Shown here one piece after another: positions 51,369 to 59,602 of a stretch of 64,000 nucleotides of DNA (positions are counted from its first letter, which is position 1; each line of letters opens with the position of its first letter). A program made the position numbers and the translations under genes. Location of the stretch: assembly GCF_014201805.1 (NCBI RefSeq), contig NZ_JACHFK010000007.1, positions 62,001 through 126,000 on the forward strand. Direction: 5' to 3'. The stretch is from Deinococcus metalli. Lineage in GTDB: Bacteria; Deinococcota; Deinococci; Deinococcales; Deinococcaceae. Under the pieces are notes generated by a model that worked only from the letters and a program-made list of their open reading frames with translations, did not search any database and was not told where the DNA came from.

Positions 51369-51658
51369 CCACCCCCCAGCCCCCTACCCCAGACTCGGAG
51401 AGCTGCGCAGCAGAGGGGCAGGGGAGCAGCGCTGTGCTCGGCATGTGGTCGCCACGTCTTCCGGGCTGGCCGTCACTGGAGTCTCGTCGGCGTGGGGCGT
51501 CGTCCTTGCATCATGCGTTGTCGTCGTCACCGCCCGCGCGCTTCGCGCCCATGAGCGAGTGAGCCGACGTCATCTGAGCAGGAAGAGCGAGGGGCCGCCC
51601 CCGAGCGAATGGGGCTACGTGCGATGGCTTGCGGTCAGGCGCAGGGTGGGACGCTTCG
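51369..51658. repeat. Dispersed repeat, long copy
   Basis: Non-coding element sharing several blocks with 28269-28466 (CCACCCCCCAGCCCC, GAGCAGCGCTG, CGGGCTGGCC, GGCGTGGGG, CCGCCCGCGCGCTTCGCGC, GGTCAGGCGCAGGGTGGGA). It carries two extra segments of about 25 and 70 bases inside. Long open frames across it are of low quality. The following 51659-51907 shows nothing recognisable besides the ribosome site of the next gene. Confidence 0.75.
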
Positions 51659-51907
51659 GTTTTCAGTGCTCCCTGTCGGGGAGGAGGTGTTACGTGACTA
51701 TCTCACCCGACTTAATTCGTCTGGCCACCGTAATCTCCGCTCCAGGTCGGGCATTTCCATGGACAGGGGACGACGCGGCCTGGTTTCACCCACCTGATCC
51801 TCCCCCGGATTCTCAACTGTTGGTGCAGGCGCGGTTCAGTTGGGCGTCAGTTCCGGGCGGCAGGGTGGGGGTGTACGGTTGCCCACGCGGCGACCCGGAG
51901 GTTATCC

Positions 51908-52417
51908 ATGCACAGAGCGTTGATCCTGGCTGCCCTGACCCTCGTTCCTGCCGCTGGCGTGGCGGGCGCGCAGTCGCTGAGCGTGAACATCAGCGCGAGC
52001 GTGCAGTTCCCGCCGGTCGTGCAGACGCTGTCGAACGTGGTGAGTTTCCTGTCGCAGGGCGTGCAGGTCACGTTCCTGACGACCACCGCGCAGCCGGTCG
52101 CGTCCCTGAATCCGCAGGGCGGGATCGTCGTGCGGCCCGCGTATCCCACCACCACGCGGATCACGCAGGTGCAGGTCATGACCGCCACGCCGACCGGCAC
52201 CATCCGCGAGATCTACCCGCTGGCGCAGCCCGTGACGGTCTCGCGCGCCCAGCCGCTCGCCCCGCAGTCGATCGTCGTCCGTGACCGGGATGGTCGCCGC
52301 CGGACGCTGACCGAGGTGATGGGCCGGCAGGCCGCGTGGAAGAAGGCGCGCGGCCTCCAGAAGAAACCCGGTGGGATGCCGCCCGGTCAGTACAAGAAGG
52401 AGCACGGGCACAAGTAG
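51908..52417 (+). CDS. Secreted protein of unknown function, 169 aa
   Basis: Exported: signal peptide MHRALILAALTLVPAAGVAGAQ, cleavage near residue 22. The mature part is beta-rich for about 90 residues (LSVNISASVQFPPVVQTLSNVVSFLSQGVQVTFLTTT) and then basic and Pro/Lys-rich (RQAAWKKARGLQKKPGGMPPGQYKKEHGHK), typical of periplasmic or DNA/polyanion-contacting tails. No family was recognised. GGAGGT about five bases before ATG 51908 gives a good start. It converges on the DinB gene, 22 bases away. Confidence 0.7.
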   Translation: MHRALILAALTLVPAAGVAGAQSLSVNISASVQFPPVVQTLSNVVSFLSQGVQVTFLTTTAQPVASLNPQGGIVVRPAYPTTTRITQVQVMTATPTGTIREIYPLAQPVTVSRAQPLAPQSIVVRDRDGRRRTLTEVMGRQAAWKKARGLQKKPGGMPPGQYKKEHGHK

Positions 52418-52439
52418 GCCCGCGCTGGCGCGGCCGGGT

Positions 52440-52934
52440 TCACCACGTGTCGCCGCCGCCGGGTGGGGGCCACGCGCCCAGCATTTGCCGGAGCTGCACG
52501 ACCTGGCCCAGATGCACGGCGTTGTGCAGTGCGTGGAGGACAAGTTCGTAGCCCAGCGCGTCGGTCGTGCGCACCGGGAGACTCAGGTCGCCGGTGCGCG
52601 CGACCGTCTTCATGGCGTCCAGGCCAGCCAGGAAGTCCCGGCGCAGGGTGTCCCATCCGTCCTCGGTGGCGGCGGGCCAGCCCAGCGCGGCGTGCTCGGG
52701 CGTGGCGGGCTGCTCGCCGCGGGCCAGGGCCAGCGTGTAGAGCTGCCAGAAACGCAGGTGCGCGACGATCTCCGCCACGGTGTGCGGCGCGCCGGGCACC
52801 CGCTGGCACGCCTGCGCCGCGTCCAGACCGTTCAGGACGCGGTGTGGCGGCGTGAAGGGACTGCCCTCGTCCAGCAGGCGTTCCAGGGCGGCGGGGGGCG
52901 GGCCGGTCAGGCGGCCGTGCGTCGCGTCGGTCAT
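52440..52934 (-). CDS. DinB-family protein
   Basis: 164-residue four-helix bundle of the DinB/YfiT family, often metal-dependent thiol transferases, with damage-inducible members in Deinococcus. Candidate metal histidines are His in TVAEIVAHLRFWQ and the pair in HALHNAVHLGQVVQLRQ. The YELVLHALHNAVHLGQ pattern is diagnostic. A TACGGT hexamer at 52940-52945 (minus) lies five bases from the ATG. No radiation-response motif was seen upstream. Its thiol substrate would probably be bacillithiol in this lineage (inference). Confidence 0.85.
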   Translation of the reverse strand: MTDATHGRLTGPPPAALERLLDEGSPFTPPHRVLNGLDAAQACQRVPGAPHTVAEIVAHLRFWQLYTLALARGEQPATPEHAALGWPAATEDGWDTLRRDFLAGLDAMKTVARTGDLSLPVRTTDALGYELVLHALHNAVHLGQVVQLRQMLGAWPPPGGGDTW

Positions 52935-53027
52935 GCGCCACCGTACTCCCGTGCGGCGGCCGGGTCACTTCCGGAATCGTTGAGCCTCTGCCCCCACGGC
53001 CGCGCCGCCCGGTACGCTGGGAGCCTG

Positions 53028-53072
53028 ATGACTGCCCGCCTGACCTGCCCACCCCCCGGTGCCGCCCTGTGA
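53028..53072 (+). CDS. 14-codon upstream ORF overlapping the DUF808 start
   Basis: MTARLTCPPPGAAL, whose TGA stop (53070-53072) overlaps the DUF808 GTG start (53069-53071) as GTGA. TACGCT (53013-53018) lies nine bases before its ATG. The DUF808 start has no ribosome site, so coupling through this frame is plausible. Confidence 0.4.
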   Translation: MTARLTCPPPGAAL

Positions 53073-54016
53073 GCGGCGGTCTCGTGGCCCTGCTCGACGA
53101 CGTGGCGGCCATCGCGCGCCTTGCGGCGGCGTCCGTGGACGACATCGGTGCGGCGGCCGGGCGGGCCAGCATGAAGGCCGTGGGGGTGGTCGTGGACGAT
53201 ACGGCCGTCACGCCCCGCTACGTCACCGGCTTCAGTCCGGACCGCGAACTGCCGATCATCTGGCGTATCGCGCGCGGCTCGCTGCGCAACAAGGTGGTGT
53301 TCATCCTCCCGGCGGCGTTGCTGCTCAGCCAGTTCCTGCCGTGGGCGATCACGCCGATCCTGATGCTGGGCGGCGCGTACCTGTGCTTCGAGGGCGCCGA
53401 GAAGGTCTACGAGGCGGTCTCCGGCGGCGCGCACCACGATGAGGCCCCCCAGGACGCCGCCACGCTCTCCAGCGCGCAGCACGAGGGGCAGATGGTGTCG
53501 GGCGCGATCCGCACAGACTTCATCCTGTCGGCCGAGATCATGGCCCTGTCGCTGTCGGAGGTGGCCGACGAGCCGCTGCTGTCGCGCACCCTGATCCTGG
53601 TCGTGGTTGCCGTGCTGATCACCGCTCTCGTGTACGGCGTGGTCGGCCTGATCGTGAAGATGGACGACCTGGGCCTGAAACTCGCCCGCAGCGGCACCGG
53701 CGCGGCCCGCGCGCTCGGCCGGGGCCTGGTGCGCGGCATGCCGGCCGTGCTGGCGGCCCTCTCGGTCATCGGCACCGCCGCGATGCTGTGGGTGGGCGGC
53801 CACATCCTGCTGGTCGGCCTGGAGGAATTCGGCGTGGCCGGCCCGTACCACGCGCTGCATGACGCCGCCGTGGCCGCCGGGCACGCCATTCCCGCGCTGG
53901 AGGGCGTGGTGGAGTGGCTGGTCGAGACGCTGGGCTCCGCCGTCGTGGGTCTGATCGTGGGCGGGATCATCGTCGCGCTGCTGCACCTGCGGCCGGGGCG
54001 CAAGGCGGCCCACTGA
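53069..54016 (+). CDS. DUF808 (YedI-like) inner-membrane protein
   Basis: 315-residue membrane protein of the DUF808 family. Characteristic segments are LVALLDDVAAIARLAAASVDDIGAAAGRASMKAVGVVVDD at the N-terminus, RGSLRNKVVFILPAALLLSQFLPWAITPILMLGGAYLCFEGAEKV, and AIRTDFILSAEIMALSLSEV. Four or five membrane helices. The function is not known in the family. GTG 53069 is chosen as homology begins at SGGLVALLDD. It is followed four bases later by a HAD phosphatase on the same strand, probably one operon. Confidence 0.9.
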   Translation: MSGGLVALLDDVAAIARLAAASVDDIGAAAGRASMKAVGVVVDDTAVTPRYVTGFSPDRELPIIWRIARGSLRNKVVFILPAALLLSQFLPWAITPILMLGGAYLCFEGAEKVYEAVSGGAHHDEAPQDAATLSSAQHEGQMVSGAIRTDFILSAEIMALSLSEVADEPLLSRTLILVVVAVLITALVYGVVGLIVKMDDLGLKLARSGTGAARALGRGLVRGMPAVLAALSVIGTAAMLWVGGHILLVGLEEFGVAGPYHALHDAAVAAGHAIPALEGVVEWLVETLGSAVVGLIVGGIIVALLHLRPGRKAAH

Positions 54017-54020
54017 GGCC

Positions 54021-54575
54021 ATGACGTCGTTTCCCCGGCCCCTGCTGGTGCTCGATCTCGACGAGACGCTGTGGTATGGCATGGAGGCCACGGACGACGC
54101 CGATATCCAGTTCAGCCTGCGTCCGCATCTCGGCCTCTTTCTGGATCACGTCTCGCAGGACTTCGATCTGGCCGTGTGGACGGCGGCGTCCGGTGACTGG
54201 ATGCGGCGGGGCCTGAGCGTGCTCCACGCGGAGACGGGCTTTGATCTGGCCGGCCGCGCCGTGTTCCTGTGGGATAGGGAGCGCTGCTCGTGGCGTCGGG
54301 GCGAGGACGGGGAACTGCGCCAGCGCAAGCCCGCGCGCAAGTTCCGGGCCGGGTGGCTGCGCGCCCGCTATCCACGTGGCCGCATCCTCGCGGTGGACGA
54401 CGTGCCGGGGAACTACGCCTGCGGGTACGGTCATCTCGTCCGCGTGACGTCGTGGACGGGAGAGGAGTCCGACATGGAACTGTGGCATCTCGCCGCGTAC
54501 CTGCGCTCCATCGCGCAGACCGGGGACTTCCGCACGCTGGAGAAGCGGGGCTGGCGCTCGCGCATGCCGGAGTGA
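54021..54575 (+). CDS. HAD-superfamily phosphatase (FCP1/NIF-like)
   Basis: 184-residue cytoplasmic HAD phosphatase of the NLI-interacting-factor type. The catalytic motif is LDLDETLW with D12 and D14; motif 2 lies in LAVWTAASGDW, and motif 3 in ILAVDDVPGN. The fold of eukaryotic CTD phosphatases is shared by various bacterial proteins acting on small phosphates or phosphoproteins. It is four bases downstream of the DUF808 gene. A short stem follows near 54578-54597. Confidence 0.85.
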   Translation: MTSFPRPLLVLDLDETLWYGMEATDDADIQFSLRPHLGLFLDHVSQDFDLAVWTAASGDWMRRGLSVLHAETGFDLAGRAVFLWDRERCSWRRGEDGELRQRKPARKFRAGWLRARYPRGRILAVDDVPGNYACGYGHLVRVTSWTGEESDMELWHLAAYLRSIAQTGDFRTLEKRGWRSRMPE

Positions 54576-54599
54576 CAGCGGTTAGACCTTCAGACCGCC

Positions 54600-56033
54600 C
54601 TACGCCAGCCCCTCCGACCCAGGCCGCGCCCGGAACTCGGCCCACGCGGCGCGCAGGCGCAGCACGGCGTCGGGCAGGCGCTCGGGGTCGAGAGTAAAGG
54701 GCAGCCGCAGGTACCGGTCGGGCAGCGGTTCGACGCCCATGCTCGCGCCGGGGAACAGGCGCACGCCGTAGGGCGCGGCGAGGTGCGTGAAGCGGCTCGC
54801 GCCGGGCGTGGGCAACTCGATCCACAGGTACTGCCCGCCGTCCGGCGTACGGAACGACCACTCGGGCAGGTGGGCGCGCAGCAGGCCGGCCAGCAGGTCG
54901 CGGGCGGCGCGCACCTGCTCGCGGCGGTCGCGGCGCAAGGTGTCCAGGTCGCTGAGCAGGTGCAGGGCGATGTGCTGTGCGGGCAGGCTGCCGCCGAAGT
55001 CCGCGAGGGTCTTGGCCTGTCCCAGCGGGCCGGCGTAGGCGTCGGGCACGCGCATCCAGCCCACACGCAGGCCCGCCCAGTACAGCTTGCTGAGTGATCC
55101 GACGTTGACGATGGGCGCTCCGGGCGCGTGGGTGCTCAGCCGGGCGGGCGGCGGCGTGTCCGTGAAGCCGAGGTCGTACAGCGTGTCGTCCTCGATGGTG
55201 GGCAGCGCCTCGTCCGCGATCACGCCGGCCACGCGCCCGCGGTCGCGGGGCGACAGGACGGTGCCGGTGGGGTTGTGGTAGGTGGGCGTCAGGAATGCCA
55301 GGCGCGGGCGGTGCGCGCGCACCACGCGGGCGAAGTCGTCGGGGTTCACGCCGCGCTCGCCCACCGGGACGCCGTGCAGTTCGGCGCCGGCGGCCCGGAA
55401 CACGTCAATGGCCCCGAAGTACGTCGGCGTCTCCAGCAGGGCGTGGTCGCCGCGGCGCAGCACGGTGGCGGCGATCAGCGAGATGGCCTGCTGCGCGCCG
55501 CTGGTGACCACGACCTGCTCCGGGCGGGTCGCCAGGCCCTCGCGGGTGTACACCTCGGCCAGCACGGCGCGCAGCTCCGGCAGGCCGTGCGGGTGGTACA
55601 CGCTCTCGACAAACGCGTCCTGCGCGGCCCCGCGCATCCGCACGCGCTGCGCGTTCGTCAGCAGGGGCACGGCGATGGTGAAGTCCAGCGTGTCGTCCGG
55701 CGGGCCGCCCACCGCGACGGGCGTACGCAGCGTCATGACGGGCGACCGGCGCGGCGCGGTGGGGGAGACGTGCGTGCCGCTCCCCACCCGCCGCGTGACC
55801 CAGCCGCTCTCGGCAAGGTCGTCCAGCGCGCCGACCACGGTGCTGCGGCTCACGCCCAGCAGCGCCGCCAGGGCGCGTTCGGCCGGCAGCCGCTCGCCCG
55901 GCGCGAGCTGTCCGGCGGTGATCGCTCCGCGCAGCGCCGCGGTCAGGCGGGCGTGCAGCGGGCCGGGGTGGGCGCGCCAGCCGCCCAGCAGCGCCGCCCA
56001 GCGGGGCGCATCCGGCAGCGCGGGGGTGGTCAT
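54600..56033 (-). CDS. MocR-type transcription regulator (GntR helix-turn-helix fused to aminotransferase fold)
   Basis: 477-residue regulator: N-terminal winged helix (about 20-85; LTAALRGAITAGQLAPGERLPAERALAALLGVSRSTVVGALDDLAESGWVTRRVGSGTHVS) and a C-terminal PLP-binding domain with the internal Lys K316 in SLSKLYWAGLRVGW. MocR proteins bind direct repeats and respond to amino acid or vitamin B6 effectors. ATG 56033 is supported by minus-strand TACGCT at 56040-56045, six bases away. It is divergent from a BenE-like transporter, and three copies of a GCAGgCCAATC motif lie between them, so it probably controls both genes. Confidence 0.92.
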   Translation of the reverse strand: MTTPALPDAPRWAALLGGWRAHPGPLHARLTAALRGAITAGQLAPGERLPAERALAALLGVSRSTVVGALDDLAESGWVTRRVGSGTHVSPTAPRRSPVMTLRTPVAVGGPPDDTLDFTIAVPLLTNAQRVRMRGAAQDAFVESVYHPHGLPELRAVLAEVYTREGLATRPEQVVVTSGAQQAISLIAATVLRRGDHALLETPTYFGAIDVFRAAGAELHGVPVGERGVNPDDFARVVRAHRPRLAFLTPTYHNPTGTVLSPRDRGRVAGVIADEALPTIEDDTLYDLGFTDTPPPARLSTHAPGAPIVNVGSLSKLYWAGLRVGWMRVPDAYAGPLGQAKTLADFGGSLPAQHIALHLLSDLDTLRRDRREQVRAARDLLAGLLRAHLPEWSFRTPDGGQYLWIELPTPGASRFTHLAAPYGVRLFPGASMGVEPLPDRYLRLPFTLDPERLPDAVLRLRAAWAEFRARPGSEGLA

Positions 56034-56039
56034 GCGCGC

Positions 56040-56132
56040 AGCGTAGCAGGCCAATCCGGCCCACCTGTGCAGATGAGCAGTCCAATGGGCCGTCCATTGC
56101 CCCTGGCGGGCAGGCCAATCGCGGCGCACACT
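56040..56132. promoter_or_regulatory. Divergent MocR/benE promoter with three spaced direct repeats
   Basis: GCAGGCCAATC at 56046-56056, GCAGTCCAATG at 56077-56087 and GCAGGCCAATC at 56110-56120. Start-to-start spacing is 31 and 33 bases, roughly three helical turns. The first adjoins TACGCT for the regulator (56045-56040, minus). CACACT (56127-56132) lies seven bases before the transporter ATG, and the third copy is just upstream of it. A related TCCATTG lies at 56093-56099. Confidence 0.7.
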
Positions 56133-56139
56133 GCTGGGC

Positions 56140-57336
56140 ATGACGACCGTGGCCCCTGTACCGCGCACCTTCTGGCGCGACACGCACCCCAGCGCCCTGC
56201 TGAGCGGCCTGATCACCATGGTGATCGGCTGGGCCGGCCCGAACGTCCTGATCTACTCGGTGGCCCAGGCCGCCCACCTCTCCAGCGCGACTGCGATGTC
56301 GTGGCTGTGGGCGCACGCCATCTTCACCGGTCTGGTGGGCATCACCCTCAGCCTGCGCACGCGCATGCCCATCCTCAGCACGTGGAGCACGCCCGGCATC
56401 GCCTTCCTGGTGACCGCGCTGCCCGGCATTCCCTTTCCGGAGGCGGTCGGGGCGTTCATCACCTCCGGCGTGCTGGTGATCCTGCTGGGCACCTTCCCGC
56501 CCCTGACCCGCGCGCTCCAGGCGATCCCCGCGCCGCTGGCCGCTGCGCTGAATGCCGCGATCCTGCTGCCCTTCGGCTTCCGGGCGTTGCAGGCCTTCGG
56601 GCAGATGCCGCTGCTGGTGGGCGCGATGATCCTGACCTTCTTCGTGCTGCGGCAACTCGCGCCGCGCTGGGCGGTCGCGGGCGTGCTGGTGGCCGGCGTG
56701 GCGGCCAGCGCCGGCCTGGGCCTGCTGAGCGGCGCGCCGGTGCCCCTGGAACTCACCCGGCCGCAGTTCGTGATGCCTGCGTTCAGCGTGCACGCCACCC
56801 TGAACCTCGCGCTGCCGCTCACGCTGCTGGCGTTCACCGGGCAGTTCGTGCCGGGCTTCGGGGTGCTCAAGGCGAACGGCTACGAGCCCGCGCCGGGGCC
56901 GGTGCTGCGGGCCTGTGGGGTCGCCAGCGTCGGCGCGGCGCTGTTCGGCTGCCACAACCTCACGCTGGGCGCGCTGCTGGCGAACATCGTCAGCGGCCCC
57001 GAGGCGCACCCCGACGCCAGCAAGCGCTACACCGCCGCCGTGTGGGCCGGCGCGTTCAATATCGTGGTCGGCCTGTTCGCCGGCACGGTGCTGCACCTGA
57101 TGGGCGTGCTGCCGACCCAGGCCCTCGCCGCGCTCGCGGGGCTGGCCCTGCTGACCGCGACCGCCAGCAGCCTGGGCGCCGCGTTCCAGGGCAGCCGAGC
57201 GGGCTCGCTCGCCGTGCCGGTGATCCTGCTCGTCACCCTCAGCGGGATCACGCCGCTCGGTATCGGCTCGGCGTTCTGGGGCATCCTCGCGGGCCTCGCG
57301 GTGCACTGGGTCGAGACCCGGCCCGCGCGCACCTGA
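56140..57336 (+). CDS. BenE-family (benzoate/H+ symporter-like) transporter
   Basis: 398-residue inner-membrane protein with about 12 hydrophobic helices of the BenE family. Conserved pieces are STWSTPGIAFLVTALPGIPFPEAVGAFITSG near residue 75 and FGCHNLTLGALLANIVSGPEAHPDASKRYTAAVWAGAFNIVVGLFAG near 270. The name comes from benzoate uptake in Acinetobacter. Here it pairs with a PLP-dependent MocR regulator, which suggests that its substrate could instead be an amino acid-related or B6-related compound; this is inference. No benzoate-degradation genes are nearby. It is convergent with the following kinase gene. Confidence 0.88.
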   Translation: MTTVAPVPRTFWRDTHPSALLSGLITMVIGWAGPNVLIYSVAQAAHLSSATAMSWLWAHAIFTGLVGITLSLRTRMPILSTWSTPGIAFLVTALPGIPFPEAVGAFITSGVLVILLGTFPPLTRALQAIPAPLAAALNAAILLPFGFRALQAFGQMPLLVGAMILTFFVLRQLAPRWAVAGVLVAGVAASAGLGLLSGAPVPLELTRPQFVMPAFSVHATLNLALPLTLLAFTGQFVPGFGVLKANGYEPAPGPVLRACGVASVGAALFGCHNLTLGALLANIVSGPEAHPDASKRYTAAVWAGAFNIVVGLFAGTVLHLMGVLPTQALAALAGLALLTATASSLGAAFQGSRAGSLAVPVILLVTLSGITPLGIGSAFWGILAGLAVHWVETRPART

Positions 57337-57346
57337 GCGGCGCCTG

Positions 57347-57880
57347 TCACATCACGTGCGCGGCAATGTGCTGTGCGGCACTCCGCGCGTCCATGTGTGT
57401 CGTGTCCACCGTCAGGTCGTAGGTCACGCCCACGTGCACCAGATCGGCCTGGGTGCGGGCCATGCCCGGCACCCGGTCCCCGCGCGCCCGCTCCCGCGCC
57501 TCCGCGACGGCCGGGTCACAGCGCACACCGACCCACAGCACGGCCAGGCCCACCAGGGCCCCGTGCCAGCGCGCCTGCGAGGCCGCGCCGCCCAGAAAGA
57601 CGTCGTCCACGATCACGCGGGCGCCGGAGCGGGCTATCTGGGCCACGCCCGCGCTCCACGCGACGTCCAGGGCGCGGAAGACCGCGCCGGTCTTCACCTG
57701 TCCGTCCGGGCCGAACCCGATGCCGCTGCCGGCCTCCCGCAGCGACGCGGGCAGCGCCGCGACCAGGGTATCGGTGCCCAGCGTGAGCCACGGCGCGGGC
57801 AGCAGGTCTTGCAGGCCGCGCGCGATGCTGGACTTGCCGGCGCTGGAGCCGCCGTTGAGGACGATCACCTGGGTTTCCAC
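57347..57880 (-). CDS. Chloramphenicol phosphotransferase-like protein
   Basis: 177-residue P-loop kinase like chloramphenicol 3-O-phosphotransferase. Walker A GGSSAGKSS at about 10-18; D37 in LGTDTLVAALP matches the position of the catalytic Asp in the Streptomyces enzyme; VIVDDVFLGG and RARGDRVPGMARTQADLVHVGVTYDLTVDTT are characteristic. It may inactivate chloramphenicol or phosphorylate an unknown cell metabolite. GTG 57880 has minus-strand TAGCGT (57887-57892) six bases upstream. It is a lone gene, not part of a mobile element in view. Confidence 0.85.
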   Translation of the reverse strand: METQVIVLNGGSSAGKSSIARGLQDLLPAPWLTLGTDTLVAALPASLREAGSGIGFGPDGQVKTGAVFRALDVAWSAGVAQIARSGARVIVDDVFLGGAASQARWHGALVGLAVLWVGVRCDPAVAEARERARGDRVPGMARTQADLVHVGVTYDLTVDTTHMDARSAAQHIAAHVM

Positions 57881-57990
57881 AGGGCCACGCTAGCGCGGCC
57901 GCGTTCCGCTTGAACCTGGACTGAACCGGGCCGGGCGTAGAGTGGGGACACCGACAATCCCCGTGCCCGTCCCCCACCCGGAGGCCCACC

Positions 57991-59556
57991 ATGAACATCC
58001 CCCTGACCCCGCTCGATCTCGTGCGCCGCGGCGTGACCGTCTACCCGGACAAGGTGGCGGTGATCCAGCCCGGCGGGCCGCGCTACACCTACCGCGAGTG
58101 GGGCGGGCGGATCTTCCAGCTTGCGCGCGCGGTGCAGTCGGCCGGGCACGCGGGCGCGCACGTGGCCGTGCTGTCCCCCAACACGCACCAGGGCCTGCTG
58201 ACCTACAGCGCCGTGCCGTGGGCGGGGGCGGTGCTCGTGCCGCTGAACACCCGCCTGACGCCCGAGGAATACGCGTTCCAGCTCCGCCACGCCGAGGTCA
58301 GGCTCCTCCTAGTGGACGAGAGCCTGCACGACCGTGTGCAGGACGTCGCGCGCGAGCAGGGCATCGAGGTGTGGGTGATGGGCGAGGGCGCGGCCGGCGC
58401 CGCCTTCGAGGAACGCCTGGGCGCACAGGACGCCTCCACGCTTCCCATCCCCATCACCGACGAGGACGCGACGATCACCATCAACTTCACGTCCGGCACG
58501 ACGTCCAGCCCCAAGGGCGTGATGCTCACGCACCGCAACACCCTGCTGAACGCCATCGAGACCATCTACTACTTCAAGGCCGACCAGGACAGCGTGTACC
58601 TGCACACCCTGCCGGACTTCCACGCGAACGGCTGGGGCGGCGTGTGGAGCCCCTTCGGGGTGGGTGCCACGCACGTCACTCTGCCCGTCGTGCGGGCCGA
58701 CCACGCCTATGACGCCATCGAGACCTACGGCGTCACGCACCTGTGCGCCGCGCCGACGGTGCTGGGCATGCTGACCGACCCCACGCAGGCGCGGCAGCTC
58801 ACGCGCCCGGTGCGGGTCGCCACCGCCGGCAGTCCGCCGCACGCGCGCACCATCGCGGACATGAACGCCCTGGGCTTCCACGTCACGCAGGTGTACGGCC
58901 TGACCGAGGTCAGCCCGCTGGTCACGGTGGCGGAACTCTCGGCCGCGCAGGAAGCGCTGCCCACCGCCGAGCGCGCGCCGTTGATCGCCCGGCAGGGCTT
59001 CGAGATGCTCCTGGCGGGCGAGGTGGACGTGATGGACGATCACCTGAGCCCCACCCCGCACGACGGCACGACCCTGGGCGAGATCATGGTGCGCGGCAAC
59101 CTGATCATGAAGGGCTACTACCGCAACCCGGACGCGACCGCCAGGGCGCTGGACGGCGGGTGGTTCCACACCGGCGACGTGGCGGTCACGCACCCCGACG
59201 GCCGCATCGAGATCCGCGACCGCAACAAGGACGTGATCATCTCCGGCGGCGAGAACATCAGCAGCGTTGAGGTCGAGGGCGTGCTGTACGCCCACCCGGC
59301 CGTGCGCGAGGCCGTGGTGGTCGCCATGCCCGACGAGAAGTGGGGCGAGGTGCCGTGTGCGTTCATCGCCCTGCACGCCGGGCAACGCGCCACGCCGGAC
59401 GACCTGAGCGCCCATGTGCGGGGGCACCTCGCGGGCTTCAAAGTGCCCAAGCACTACGAGTTCCGCGACGACCTGCCCAAGACCGCCAGCGGCAAGTTCC
59501 AGAAGTTCGTGCTGCGCGGCGAGCTGTGGGCCGGCCGCGAACGCGCCGTGAACTGA
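57991..59556 (+). CDS. Acyl-CoA synthetase (AMP-forming, class I adenylating)
   Basis: 521-residue AMP-binding ligase joining a carboxylic acid to CoA with ATP. The P-loop is TSGTTSSPKGVMLTHRN (Ser replaces the usual Gly), followed by YGLTEVSP, WFHTGDVA, and a C-terminal PKTASGKFQK with the catalytic Lys. The family spans medium- and long-chain fatty, dicarboxylic and aromatic acids; the substrate is not obvious. GGAGG lies eight bases before ATG 57991. It is the last gene before an RNA gene with a consensus promoter. Confidence 0.93.
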   Translation: MNIPLTPLDLVRRGVTVYPDKVAVIQPGGPRYTYREWGGRIFQLARAVQSAGHAGAHVAVLSPNTHQGLLTYSAVPWAGAVLVPLNTRLTPEEYAFQLRHAEVRLLLVDESLHDRVQDVAREQGIEVWVMGEGAAGAAFEERLGAQDASTLPIPITDEDATITINFTSGTTSSPKGVMLTHRNTLLNAIETIYYFKADQDSVYLHTLPDFHANGWGGVWSPFGVGATHVTLPVVRADHAYDAIETYGVTHLCAAPTVLGMLTDPTQARQLTRPVRVATAGSPPHARTIADMNALGFHVTQVYGLTEVSPLVTVAELSAAQEALPTAERAPLIARQGFEMLLAGEVDVMDDHLSPTPHDGTTLGEIMVRGNLIMKGYYRNPDATARALDGGWFHTGDVAVTHPDGRIEIRDRNKDVIISGGENISSVEVEGVLYAHPAVREAVVVAMPDEKWGEVPCAFIALHAGQRATPDDLSAHVRGHLAGFKVPKHYEFRDDLPKTASGKFQKFVLRGELWAGRERAVN

Positions 59557-59567
59557 CCGTCAGGAAA

Positions 59568-59596
59568 TTGACAGACATGCCGCGCCATGCTATTCT
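59568..59596 (+). promoter_or_regulatory. Consensus sigma-A promoter
   Basis: TTGACA (59568-59573), 17-base spacer, TATTCT (59591-59596). This is the best match to the housekeeping consensus that I see in the window. No long protein-coding frame of genuine quality follows for about 230 bases. Confidence 0.8.
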
Positions 59597-59602
59597 CTAC
59601 GT

